This document shows, piece after piece, positions 44,129 to 53,937 of a stretch of 64,000 nucleotides of DNA. This stretch comes from Coprobacter secundus (lineage in GTDB: Bacteria > Bacteroidota > Bacteroidia > Bacteroidales > Coprobacteraceae). Both the position numbers and the translations under genes were made by a program. Location of the stretch: NCBI GenBank assembly GCA_000803105.1, contig JTDA01000015.1:1-64000 (forward strand). The letters run 5' to 3'. The number at the start of each line of letters is the position of its first letter. The stretch's first letter is position 1. The notes under the pieces are model-generated. The model was not told the origin of the DNA. It was given only the letters and a program-made list of their open reading frames with translations, and ran no database searches.

Positions 44129-46000
44129 ATGAAAAAGTTTATTGTAATTGTAATATCTTTTCTTATTATTTTACAGGTGCCCGTGTCTGGTGAAATAAGG
44201 CGTATCAAGTTGGGGGGATTGCCCCAGCATCCAAGAATATTGCTATTGAAAAACGAAGAACAGAGTATCAGACGTTTTATTTCTTCGGATGTCTGTTGGG
44301 AGAAGATACATGAGACAATACTTACCGAGAGTGAGAAGTTGTTGTCCGTACCTCCTATAGAACGGGTTATGGTCGGCCGGCGGTTGCTCGATGTGTCACG
44401 AAAGGCTTTGCGTAATATTTTTTTCTTATCTTATTCCTATCGTCTTACGAATGATAAAGCGTATGCCGAACGGGCTGAGAAGGAACTTCTGGCTGTTGCT
44501 GCTTTTAAAGACTGGAATCCGTCACATTTCCTGGATGTGGGTGAGATGACTATGGGAGTAGCTATCGGCTATGACTGGTTATATGACTGGCTTTCAGAGG
44601 AATCTAAATCAATTGTGCGGAATGCTATTATTGAAAAAGGTATCAAGCCATCCATGGACGATAGATATAATGATTTTATAACGGCCCATAACAATTGGAG
44701 CCAGGTATGTAATACGGGTATTGCTTATGGTGCTTTGGCAATAGCGGAGGATGAGCCTGCTTTGGCTGAGGAAATGTTGCACAGGTCTGTCAATAATATT
44801 TATATGGCTGATTATGCTCCGGATGGGGCTTATCCTGAAGGTGCGGGGTACTGGAGTTATGGAACTTCTTATAATGTAATGTTTATCAGTGCTTTGGATA
44901 AGGCTTTTGGTACGGATTTCGGATTGTCCGAAACTCCGGGATTTAAACAAACGGCCGAATATGCGCAACATGTAATTGCGAATGATTACCATATTTTTAA
45001 TTATAGTGACAGTGACGAGTATGGACGTACTGGGTTGAATACAACGTTATTTTGGTTTGCCCGGAAGTATGATGACGGGACATTGTTGTGGATGCAGAAG
45101 AGGGAATTGGAGAGATTGAACAAATTAGGAGGATATCGTCTTTTGCCGGCTTTGATGATATGGGCCAATGGTATAAAACAGCGTACGATATTACCTCCGA
45201 AAAAAAAGATGTTTACGGCTCAGGGTAAATCTCCGGTCTGTTTTATGAGGACGTCATGGACAGATAAGAAAGCTATTTTTTGGGGTTTTAAGTTAGGCTC
45301 GCCTTCGGTCAGCCATGCGCATATGGATATCGGTTCTTTTGTTATGGTGACCGATGGAGTACGTTGGGCTTGTGATTTTGGGATGCAGCAATATGAGTCT
45401 TTGGAGTCAAAAGGGTTGGATATATGGAACAGAGAACAGAATTCTCAAAGATGGCAGGTATTCAGGTATAATAATATGGCTCATAACACGCTGACATTTG
45501 ACAATCAATTGCAAAGAGTCAAAGGGTACGCTAAGGTAGACCGCTGGGGAGAGTCTGATAAATTGATGTTTGCCGTATCGGACTTGACGGATATGTATCG
45601 TGACCGGGTGTCGGAAGTAAAAAGGGGGGTAGCAATTGTAGGTGAAAAAAATCAGTATGTGGTAGTTCGTGATGAGATAGAGGGTGGTAAAGAACTTTCA
45701 ACAGTACGGTGGAACATGCTGACCGAGTGTCGGGCTGAGATGATAGGGGACGGTAAGGCTGTATTGGTAGCAAAGAATGGGAAAAGACTGGTATTGCGGG
45801 TGGATTACCCGAAAGGGGTGAAAGTGTGTACTTGGTCTACAAAGTCTCCTAATAGCTGGGATGCCGGGAATAAGAATACCGTTTTTGTCGGGTTTGAGTA
45901 TAAGGTGCCTGCGGGTGAGAAGGTCGTATTACAGGTAAGTCTTTTGCCGGGGAAGAAGGATAATGGACTTTTGTATAATAAGGAATTGGTTAACTGGTGA
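44129..46000 (+). CDS. heparinase II/III-family polysaccharide lyase
   Basis: This is a 623-aa protein with a signal peptide (MKKFIVIVISFLIILQVPVSG) and no lipobox, so it is likely periplasmic. It has an (alpha/alpha)-toroid with the motifs DWNPSHFLDVGEM near 130, HNNWSQVCNTG near 190 and YPEGAGYWSYGTSYN near 236. It also has the C-terminal heparinase II/III sandwich with SHAHMDIGSFV near 400. The Asn/His and Tyr residues of these motifs are the expected beta-elimination catalysts, and the His cluster matches the metal site. It would cleave uronic-acid polysaccharide inside the cell envelope. A paralogue is at 53938-55857. The exact family is not certain. Confidence 0.88.
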   Translation: MKKFIVIVISFLIILQVPVSGEIRRIKLGGLPQHPRILLLKNEEQSIRRFISSDVCWEKIHETILTESEKLLSVPPIERVMVGRRLLDVSRKALRNIFFLSYSYRLTNDKAYAERAEKELLAVAAFKDWNPSHFLDVGEMTMGVAIGYDWLYDWLSEESKSIVRNAIIEKGIKPSMDDRYNDFITAHNNWSQVCNTGIAYGALAIAEDEPALAEEMLHRSVNNIYMADYAPDGAYPEGAGYWSYGTSYNVMFISALDKAFGTDFGLSETPGFKQTAEYAQHVIANDYHIFNYSDSDEYGRTGLNTTLFWFARKYDDGTLLWMQKRELERLNKLGGYRLLPALMIWANGIKQRTILPPKKKMFTAQGKSPVCFMRTSWTDKKAIFWGFKLGSPSVSHAHMDIGSFVMVTDGVRWACDFGMQQYESLESKGLDIWNREQNSQRWQVFRYNNMAHNTLTFDNQLQRVKGYAKVDRWGESDKLMFAVSDLTDMYRDRVSEVKRGVAIVGEKNQYVVVRDEIEGGKELSTVRWNMLTECRAEMIGDGKAVLVAKNGKRLVLRVDYPKGVKVCTWSTKSPNSWDAGNKNTVFVGFEYKVPAGEKVVLQVSLLPGKKDNGLLYNKELVNW

Positions 46001-46015
46001 GTTTAAAATTTAGTT

Positions 46016-48111
46016 CTATGAAAACATTTTTATTTTTTATTTTTAGTGTGTGCTGTTCTGCATTGTATGCTGTTCCTGTCTGGGACGGGATATCAGTTTC
46101 TGAAGAATTTTCCAGAGGAGATGGCAGTGAAAGAAATCCATGGCAGATACATTCGCCCCAGGACCTGGCACTATTGAGCCGGCAGGTAAACGGGGGGGAA
46201 ACCTTCACCGGACAGTACTTCGTACTTATGAACGATATAGACCTCGGGGGGAAGGAGTGGTCTCCGATAGGGACATCCGATGATATCAGCTTCAGAGGCA
46301 CATTCGACGGCAACTCGCACCTTATTTCCAATCTCTATGTAAACCGGCCGACCACATCGGGAGTAGGGCTTTTCGGATACGTTTACAACGCAACGATTCT
46401 GAATCTGGGTATTACCGGCAACAGTTCCGTCATGGGCAAAGAACGTGTCGGAGGCCTGGTGGGGCGTTGTTATATCAATACGGAGGGGCATGTGATAAGC
46501 GGGTGTTTCAGCGATGCTGACGTTGCAGCTTCGAATAATAGTGCTGGAGGGCTGATAGGAATATTTCGTTCTACAAAGGCTTTTTCGGTGGAGGACTGTT
46601 ATTCTGCCGGGAATGTAACCAGCTATAATTATACGGGTGGAATATTGGGACAATTGGATCAGAATACAGATTTCAGTATCAGTAATTGTTATTCGTCAGG
46701 AATGATTTCGTCTGTTTCTGAAAGTCCCCGTACGGGTGGAATATTGACGAAAGTAAGCAGCATTCGGGCTATTGTCTCGAATTGCTATTATATAAACGGG
46801 GATGAAAGTAATGCTAACTCGGCGTTGAGGAAAACGGCAGAAGAAATGAGGTCGAAGGAGTTTGTGGAGTTGCTGAATAATCATCGGGAGTCATTGCCTT
46901 GGAAAGCAGATTTTGAGAACCCTGTATTGAATGGAGGGCTGCCGATTCATAACTGGCGGGAACCTTTGTCTATCGAGTTGAACATGAATGAGATAGTGAT
47001 TGCTACTCTTGTCGATAAGCCTAAGAGTATGGAGCTTATCTGTACATTGGGGTTTGTTTGTAGTCTCGATAATATTGTCTGCGAGCTTGGTGATTCTTCT
47101 CCTTTTTCGGTAGCGGGAAAGAGTGAACTCAGCGGTAATCGTGTACAGATTACGGTTGTACTCGACAGTGAGATTACGGGTGAATTTTCTGATATGTTGA
47201 GGGTACGTTTTTCTTCTCAGGGAGCCGAGCTTAAAATACCATTGCGGGGTTCTGTATTTGAGAATGCTGCAATATTGTTGTCGACAGATGAACTGGAGTT
47301 CAATGTATGCGAAGGAGAGGGAATGTCTTTACAATTTATGCTTTCGGGAGCTAATCTTGCGAATGATGTGCTGTTGTCGGTAAGGGGTGATGCTGCTTAT
47401 TTTACACTTGATAAAAATCGTATTGCTGCGGATGAGGTAAATGCGGGAATTCCGGTTACGGTGACTTTTGACGGGAAGGCCAATGCGGAAGCTACGGTAG
47501 AGATGACATCATTGTCGGGTACAGGAGATGAGATAACGGCTTCGTTGCGACTTACGGGGAAAATGGCTCCTGCACCGGTTTTTACGGAGGCAGCGATAGC
47601 ATCGGGAGGATATGATTATGTTGCCGTTCGGGTGGCATCGGATAGTATAACTACGGTTTATTATGTATTAAAAACTGAGCCGGATGGAAAAATGACGGCA
47701 GATTTGATAAGGAAAAGTCCTGATAAAAAGTGTAAATATTTGGAGTTTCCTTTTGTGGCTGAGGGGATATTGTTGGAGAATCTGGATGCATCGATAAAGT
47801 ATTATTTGTACTTGGCTTTGGCAAAAGGGGACAAAATGGAGTGTCTGTCGTTCGTCCCGGGACCAGAACTTTCTGTGGGGATGGAACATCGGGACGATTG
47901 TCGTGTGTGGGCTACCAAGGGAGGAATATGTGTTGTCTCAGACTTTTCCGGCCCTGTTGGTGTATCGATTTATAATTTGAAAGGAGTGCTATTGAAGACG
48001 GTAGTTTCCATGCAGAATGAGATATGGGTCGATATGAATGGCAAAGGTGTCTATGTCGTTGTCATTACCTCTGCTGACGGTCGTTATGTAAAAAAGCTGG
48101 TTTTGGACTGA
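46016..48111 (+). CDS. GLUG-repeat surface protein with extended C-terminus and T9SS tail
   Basis: I start this at an ATG near 46018 (open frame from 45997) because it yields a short signal peptide (MKTFLFFIFSVCCSALYA) before the shared WDGISVSEEF start. Four GLUG repeats follow (about 25-290), matching the divergent gene, with an identical DNA stretch at 46081-46455. After that it diverges: several beta-sandwich modules (about 320-620) and a T9SS tail (about 640-700, VGVSIYNLKGVLLK). It lies 16 bp after the lyase and about 50 bp before SusC, so it is part of the PUL 2 operon. Glycan-binding or adhesive function is inferred. Confidence 0.8.
46081..46455. repeat. right arm of 375-bp perfect inverted repeat
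   Basis: This is the exact reverse complement of 43285-43659. The match starts at the TGGGAC that encodes the first mature residue (Trp of WDGISV). It continues with three or four substitutions to about 46530. The two arms are about 2.4 kb apart and flank the lyase gene. Confidence 0.97.
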
Positions 48112-48162
48112 TAGTGTCGGGAGATGATTGAGATGAGAGAGTTAAATTTTAAGGTTGGGAAG

Positions 48163-51100
48163 ATGAAATATTTCAAATTTATATTTTTACTGAGTGCATT
48201 TGTGTTTTGCCAAATGGCGGCTATGGCTCAGGAGCGGAGGGTTTCGGGAAAGGTTTCTGATGAGAATGAGCAACCTCTTGCCGGGGTTGTCGTGAGGGCT
48301 TTGGAGGATAATGCCGGAACCATGACCGACAAGGATGGCCGGTATTCGTTGAAGATTGCGGATGGAGTGAAGAGGCTGGAATTTTCAATGTTGGGCTATA
48401 CTAAGATTGTGAAATCTTTAGGCGATAAGACAGTTGTCAATGTTAAGATGACCGAGCAGGATAAACGGTTGTCCGAGGTGGTGGTTATCGGTTATGGTGC
48501 CGTTTCGAAAAAAGACCTTACCGGAGCTGTGGGACAAGTGAATGTGGAAGATTTGGCGAAAGCTCCGGTGGGGTCTTTTGCCGAGGCTCTGGCGGGGAGA
48601 GTATCGGGCGTACAAGTGTCGTCGGTCGACGGGCAGCCCGGAGCAGAGAATAGTATTATTATTCGTGGTGCCAATTCATTGACGCAGAATAATTCCCCGT
48701 TGTTTGTCGTAGACGGCATACCGATGGAAGATTTTGATCCGGCTTCGCTTAGTGCCGAGGATATAAAATCGATGAGTGTGTTGAAAGATGCATCGGCAAT
48801 CGCTATCTATGGTTCACGTGCGGCAAATGGTGTAATTGTGATTACGACCCAGAAAGGTATGGTCGGTAAACCTATTGTATCGTTTAGTGCCAAAGTAGGT
48901 TTTCCCCGTATGACAAACTGGATAGAGATGATGGATGCTTATGAGTATGTGAAGTATTTGGAAGAATATGATGAAAGTCGGGCAAGGTTGCTTTATTTTC
49001 AGGATGGCAAGACGTTGGAAGATTATAGGAATGCGCCGGGTATCAATTGGCAGAAACAGATTTCGGCTTCTAATCCGATGACGATGATTTATGATTTGTC
49101 GGTAAGAGGCGGTACACCACAAACCCGCTATTCGATTTCTGGTTCGTATTATGGACAAGATGGGATTATCAGTAATTCGGGAAATTCATCTTTCCGGGGG
49201 CGGGCGAGTATAGACCAGATGATTCGTTCCAAATTCAAAGTAGGTGTCGATGTGACGGGTAGCCATAATAAAAATTACGGACAGCTGATTTCATCGGAGG
49301 GAATAAGTTCAACGACAATTACTAATTTGCTATACCGGGTATGGGCGTATCGTCCGTATAGTCCTAATTCAGATTTGGAGGAGTTATTGGTGGACGATGA
49401 CATGTATTCGAATAATGATTTTCGTATCAATCCGGTACTTTCCAATTCGAACGAGTTTCGAGAACAAATCAGAGACGATTTGAGGCTAACAGCATATATG
49501 GAGTACAAACCGACCGGTTATCTGACGATAAATGTGCGGGGGGCAGTAAATAACAGAAAAGAGTCTACGGAGAATTTTAATAACAGCAATACAATAAATG
49601 GAAGTCCGTATAATAATCGCAATACAAAAGGACAATGGGGCAGTGTGTCGCATTATCAACGTACGATATATACTAATGAGAATACGATAACTTTCGATAG
49701 GAAGATACGAGATGTGCATCATTTGAACGTGGTAGGTGGAGCGTCGTTTGAGCTGGGTGTTACCAAATCGGATGGTATGTCGGCCATTAATGTCCCTTAT
49801 GATGAGTTGGGCATTTATGGTTTGGGTATGGGGGTAGCAAACGGGGTTTCCTATTCTTACGGTGATTATACAATGGCTTCTTTTTATGGACGCGCCAATT
49901 ATGTTTATGACTCGCGATATCTCTTTACAGTAACGATGCGTGCCGATGGTTCTTCTAAATTTGCTCCAGGGCATAAATGGGGATATTTTCCTTCGGTAGC
50001 AGCATCGTGGAATGTCGCAGAGGAGGAGTTTTTAAGGTATGTACCTCAGATTTCGTCGTTGAAACTGAGAACGAGTTATGGTGTGACAGGAAATAATCGT
50101 ATAGGCAATTATGATTATATGGCTTCGCTGGACTCCGGAATAAAAAATTATTATTCTTTTGGTAACCAGACTCCGTCGTTGGGCGTGGGAACTTCGAGAT
50201 TGGCCAATCCTAAATTGAAATGGGAAGAGACAAAACAATTCGATGCGGGTATCGATTTCTCGATATTGAATAACCGAATTTCCTTTACAGTCGATTATTA
50301 CAATAAATATACGGATAATTTGTTGCTGAACTCTCAGATTCCCGCCAGTACGGGATATACGTATGCCATGCAGAATATTGGAAAGGTGAGAAACTCGGGT
50401 TGGGAGTTTTCGTTTGAGAGTACGAACATCAAGACTCCTGTTTTTGCTTGGAAGTCAGGATTTAATATCAGTTTTAATCGGAATAAAGTGTTGAAATTGA
50501 ACAATGATCAGAACAACCGTCTGGATTTTGCCCGTTTCCAAACGACTTACAACAATACGCCTATGTACATTACGGAAGTGGGCAAACCGATGGGATTGTT
50601 TTATGGCTTTATTTTTGACGGGATATATCAGACGAGTGATTTCAGGAATTTGACGGAGGGGATTTATGTATTGAATCCGGGAGTAGCAGATAACGGGAGT
50701 TCGGATGTGAGTCCCGGGGTAATTAAATACAAGGACATAAACGGAGACGGTACGATAAATGATTATGATCGGGTAATACTGGGGTCTCCTCATCCTAAAC
50801 ATACGGGAGGTTTTACAAATGATTTTAGTTATTCGACCCGCAGGATAGGGACTTTTACATTGAATGTATTGTTGCAGTGGTCTTATGGCAATAAGGTATT
50901 TAATGCTAATCGGTTGATATTTGAAGGAAATGGTACGGCTCAGGTAGGAATAAACCAGTATAAGTCTTATGAGGAGCGCTGGACTCCCGACCATCCGTCT
51001 AATACGTTGTTTAAGACGAAAGGGGCAGGGCCTCAGGGTTTTATATCTGACCGTACGCTTGAGGACGGCTCGTATTTGAGGTTGAAAACATTGGAGTTGG

Positions 51101-51309
51101 GGTATGATTTGCCGCAGAGGTGGATGAAAAAGATAAAGGTGCGCAGCATAAATTTGAATATTGCCGCACAAAATCTGTTTACTTGGACTCGTTATTCGGG
51201 ATTGGATCCGGAAGTTTCTATTTTGAACAGTGTCTTGACTTCGGGTTTTGATTTTTGTGCTTATCCAAGGGCAAAGACTGTAACGTTTGGTTTTCGTATA
51301 AGATTATAA
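48163..51309 (+). CDS. SusC/RagA family TonB-linked outer-membrane transporter (PUL 2)
   Basis: I use the ATG at 48163 rather than the frame's first ATG at 48124, because MKYFKFIFLLSAF is the true signal peptide. It has a carboxypeptidase-regulatory-like domain (about 25-105, VSGKVSDENEQPLAGVVV), a plug domain with the SusC motifs EVVVIGYGAVSKKDLTGAV and LFVVDGIPMEDFDPASLSAEDIKSMSVLKDA, and a large beta-barrel ending RAKTVTFGFRIRL. The length of about 1048 aa is normal. It imports the oligosaccharides released by the surface lyase. It pairs with the SusD gene that starts 27 bp later. Confidence 0.97.
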   Translation: MKYFKFIFLLSAFVFCQMAAMAQERRVSGKVSDENEQPLAGVVVRALEDNAGTMTDKDGRYSLKIADGVKRLEFSMLGYTKIVKSLGDKTVVNVKMTEQDKRLSEVVVIGYGAVSKKDLTGAVGQVNVEDLAKAPVGSFAEALAGRVSGVQVSSVDGQPGAENSIIIRGANSLTQNNSPLFVVDGIPMEDFDPASLSAEDIKSMSVLKDASAIAIYGSRAANGVIVITTQKGMVGKPIVSFSAKVGFPRMTNWIEMMDAYEYVKYLEEYDESRARLLYFQDGKTLEDYRNAPGINWQKQISASNPMTMIYDLSVRGGTPQTRYSISGSYYGQDGIISNSGNSSFRGRASIDQMIRSKFKVGVDVTGSHNKNYGQLISSEGISSTTITNLLYRVWAYRPYSPNSDLEELLVDDDMYSNNDFRINPVLSNSNEFREQIRDDLRLTAYMEYKPTGYLTINVRGAVNNRKESTENFNNSNTINGSPYNNRNTKGQWGSVSHYQRTIYTNENTITFDRKIRDVHHLNVVGGASFELGVTKSDGMSAINVPYDELGIYGLGMGVANGVSYSYGDYTMASFYGRANYVYDSRYLFTVTMRADGSSKFAPGHKWGYFPSVAASWNVAEEEFLRYVPQISSLKLRTSYGVTGNNRIGNYDYMASLDSGIKNYYSFGNQTPSLGVGTSRLANPKLKWEETKQFDAGIDFSILNNRISFTVDYYNKYTDNLLLNSQIPASTGYTYAMQNIGKVRNSGWEFSFESTNIKTPVFAWKSGFNISFNRNKVLKLNNDQNNRLDFARFQTTYNNTPMYITEVGKPMGLFYGFIFDGIYQTSDFRNLTEGIYVLNPGVADNGSSDVSPGVIKYKDINGDGTINDYDRVILGSPHPKHTGGFTNDFSYSTRRIGTFTLNVLLQWSYGNKVFNANRLIFEGNGTAQVGINQYKSYEERWTPDHPSNTLFKTKGAGPQGFISDRTLEDGSYLRLKTLELGYDLPQRWMKKIKVRSINLNIAAQNLFTWTRYSGLDPEVSILNSVLTSGFDFCAYPRAKTVTFGFRIRL

Positions 51310-51321
51310 TAATGATATATA

Positions 51322-51327
51322 TAAGGA
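51322..51327 (+). promoter_or_regulatory. ribosome-binding site fixing the SusD start
   Basis: AAGGAG at 51322-51327 lies 8 bases before the ATG at 51336. This selects that ATG over several in-frame starts further upstream (51255, 51312), which overlap SusC. Confidence 0.7.
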
Positions 51328-51335
51328 GTCATATT

Positions 51336-52970
51336 ATGAAATTGATATGGATTATTAGTTTAGCTTCGGTAATAGGATTGGCCGGTTTGGGGTGTAGTGA
51401 TTTTCTGGAGCGAGAGCCTAAGAATATGTTATATCCGGATACGTATTATAATTCGGAAAAGAATCTGGAGGCGGCTCTTACGGGGGTGTATTCAACATTG
51501 GGAGATACTTATCTTTATGGCAATAATTATGTGGTGGGTCTGGGTAATGATGCTGATGAGTCTTATTATTTCAGAAGTACATATACTTATGGACCAGTTA
51601 TTTACAATCATACGGCAAGTGATGCCGGTGTTTCTAATTTGTGGACGATTTTGTATAAAGGGATAGGCCGAGCGAACTTGTTACTTTATAAACTTCCTCA
51701 AGCGGAAGTGGAGGAAAAGGTGAAAGAGCGTATTAAAGGTGAGGCTTTATTTTTACGTGGATATTTCTATTTTTTGTTGGTACAGACGTTTGGCAGTGTA
51801 CCGTTGGTACTGGAGCCTACATTGGTACCTGAGAATATGAGTGTGCCTCAGTCTTCTCCGGCAGATGTTTATGCTCAAATTTTGAAAGATATGGAAATGG
51901 CGGAGGGCCTGGTGTTTACGTTGAATGATGTCAATCATGCCGGACGAGTGACACAATCGGCCGTGAGAGGCATATTGGCGAGGGTTTGCCTGTATATGGC
52001 AGGGGAGCCGGTCAATGATATTACTAAATACAAGGATGCCCGCTATTGGTGTAAAAAAGTGATGGAAGATACGGAGTTTAAGCACGCACTGAATCCTGAT
52101 TATCGGCAAGTGTTTATCAATCTTGCACAGGATAAGTATGATACGAAAGAGAGTATTTGGGAGGTTGAGTTTTGGGGCAATTTGTCTGATGCGTATGGCG
52201 AGACCGGGATAATCGGCGGCATGAACGGCATTAATAATGATTATGATCCGGAAATAGGAATAGCTCGGGGAATGTATGCGGCGACGGGAACGTTTTATAA
52301 GGTATATGAGGAGGATGACACGTTGAGACGGGATTGGAACATTGCTCCGTTTACGTATTCTTCTACTCCGGATGAGAAAGATAATAGTAAATATCATACT
52401 GTCAAGGTGTATCATGCTCCGGAAAGTTACTGGCGTCGTTATTTGGGGAAGTACCGTCGGGAGATGGAAACGTTGGTTCCTAAAGCAGCGCATAATACTC
52501 CTATCAACTATCCGCTGTTGCGTTATTCGGATGTGTTGCTGATGTATGCCGAGGCTGAGAATGAATTATTCAGAATGCCTACCGGGGCTGCTTATAATGC
52601 TATAAACCAAGTGAGAAGAAGAGCTTTTGGCAAGTTGATGGAGGGTGCTGTAGATGTGGATAAATATGATGTGAGGGGATTGGACTATCGGTCTTTCCAG
52701 AAAATTGTACGTGAGGAGCGGTCGAGAGAACTCTGCTTTGAGTCGTTGCGCAAGGGTGATTTGATACGTTGGGGGATATTCGTGGAGCGTATGCATGAGG
52801 TAGCTGATGATATAGAACAGGATATGGCCGATGTGAAGGAGGTGAATTACAAGCCTGCGTCGTATTGTGTAACGGGATTTCGTAATGTTTCGGAAAAGCA
52901 TACTTTGCAACCTATTCCTGCCAAGGAATTGTCTTTGAACAGATTATTGAAACAAAATCCGTCGTGGTAA
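51336..52970 (+). CDS. SusD/RagB family nutrient-binding outer-membrane lipoprotein (PUL 2)
   Basis: The start at 51336 is chosen from the AAGGAG site and the signal peptide. The lipobox ends at C20 (GLGC) followed by SDFLEREPKN, a normal mature SusD start. Family patterns include ALFLRGYFYFLLVQTFGSVPLV and, at the C-terminal side, REERSRELCFESLRKGDLIRWG and LQPIPAKELSLN. It is about 544 aa. It forms the lid of the SusCD transporter. It overlaps, or nearly abuts, the next gene. Confidence 0.96.
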   Translation: MKLIWIISLASVIGLAGLGCSDFLEREPKNMLYPDTYYNSEKNLEAALTGVYSTLGDTYLYGNNYVVGLGNDADESYYFRSTYTYGPVIYNHTASDAGVSNLWTILYKGIGRANLLLYKLPQAEVEEKVKERIKGEALFLRGYFYFLLVQTFGSVPLVLEPTLVPENMSVPQSSPADVYAQILKDMEMAEGLVFTLNDVNHAGRVTQSAVRGILARVCLYMAGEPVNDITKYKDARYWCKKVMEDTEFKHALNPDYRQVFINLAQDKYDTKESIWEVEFWGNLSDAYGETGIIGGMNGINNDYDPEIGIARGMYAATGTFYKVYEEDDTLRRDWNIAPFTYSSTPDEKDNSKYHTVKVYHAPESYWRRYLGKYRREMETLVPKAAHNTPINYPLLRYSDVLLMYAEAENELFRMPTGAAYNAINQVRRRAFGKLMEGAVDVDKYDVRGLDYRSFQKIVREERSRELCFESLRKGDLIRWGIFVERMHEVADDIEQDMADVKEVNYKPASYCVTGFRNVSEKHTLQPIPAKELSLNRLLKQNPSW

Positions 52971-52987
52971 TAAAAGTAATATATAGT

Positions 52988-53926
52988 ATGAGGACTTATA
53001 GTAATATAATGGGGAGCGTGTTTTTGTTGACAAGTATGTTTTCGTGCAACGATCCTATGGAAGTAGATAATGCAGAACTGGATGTGTGGGCTGATGAGGT
53101 AGTTGTACCGGCTGGAAAGAGTGTAGTTTTCAATGTTTCGGGTAATGTAAAATTGATTTCATTCTATTCGGGTGAGTCGGGTAATGATTATCGATACAAG
53201 GATGTGGGGAGACAGTTGCCGATAGAATCTCTGGAGCTTAATTTCGGGTCATTGCTTAGCAATGCTAAACAGAAAAGTGAGCGATATGTACTTTTGTCGA
53301 CTGATTTTAATGGTAATTATAAAGATATAGGGGCAATACAGAAGGCAACATGGCAGGATGTCACGAGTCATTTTACTCTAGCCGAGTCGAATAATGAAAC
53401 AGAATCGGGCACTTTAAGTCTGGATGAATTTGTTATTCCGGGGAAACCGTTGTATATTGCGTTCCGATATTTGTGTTTTCCGATAACATCAGAGTCAGGT
53501 GCTCCGAGTTGGCGTATCAATCGTCTTTTACTGAATGCGAAAACGGAGGAGGGAGATATGAAGGTTGCCGATATCTCTACCACGGCTTATACTGCAGGAT
53601 TTAATATTGTTGATTTCGGAAAAGGGACAAATATGGAAAGTATCAGTATTGTATCGGCTTCGCTGGTGAGGTTACAGGGAAAGGACGGACCTACGGAACA
53701 GGGGAATGAGGTATGGGCGATTTCGAAAGGTATAGATACAGGTGTATTGTCACTCTTGCCAGATGTTGCCGTCCCGGTGAAGGGAGTAGCTGATGCTGAT
53801 ATAAGACAATATGTGCATATGTATATGGCTCCGGGTAGGTATACGGCAGTTTTTGTCGGTAGTAACATAACTGCCGGACATCGTTCGGAGGTGGTGAAGA
53901 GTATAGAAATTGAGGTTTTACCGTGA
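52988..53926 (+). CDS. DUF5017-like surface glycan-binding lipoprotein
   Basis: Start M9 of the frame (52988) is preferred, because it gives a clean leader ending at C20 (FSC). The earlier in-frame GTG at 52964 overlaps SusD. The first mature domain has VFNVSGNVKLISFYSGESGNDYRYKD, the hallmark of DUF5017 proteins that follow SusD in many PULs. A second beta-sandwich domain makes up the rest. It is about 312 aa. It lies between SusD and the second lyase, typical for a surface glycan-binding protein. The ligand is unknown. Confidence 0.83.
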   Translation: MRTYSNIMGSVFLLTSMFSCNDPMEVDNAELDVWADEVVVPAGKSVVFNVSGNVKLISFYSGESGNDYRYKDVGRQLPIESLELNFGSLLSNAKQKSERYVLLSTDFNGNYKDIGAIQKATWQDVTSHFTLAESNNETESGTLSLDEFVIPGKPLYIAFRYLCFPITSESGAPSWRINRLLLNAKTEEGDMKVADISTTAYTAGFNIVDFGKGTNMESISIVSASLVRLQGKDGPTEQGNEVWAISKGIDTGVLSLLPDVAVPVKGVADADIRQYVHMYMAPGRYTAVFVGSNITAGHRSEVVKSIEIEVLP

Positions 53927-53937
53927 GTGTTACAATA

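Noticed and set aside
43660..46080. Site-specific invertible promoter with recombinase
   Set aside because: No recombinase gene lies nearby and the repeats are hundreds of bases long, so any inversion would be by homologous recombination.
50455..51171. 238-aa open frame on the - strand
   Set aside because: It is antisense to the SusC barrel and has no start context or homologous motif.
51753..52493. 246-aa open frame on the - strand
   Set aside because: It is antisense to the SusD gene; its composition (rich in Ile, Arg, Tyr) is typical of a shadow frame.
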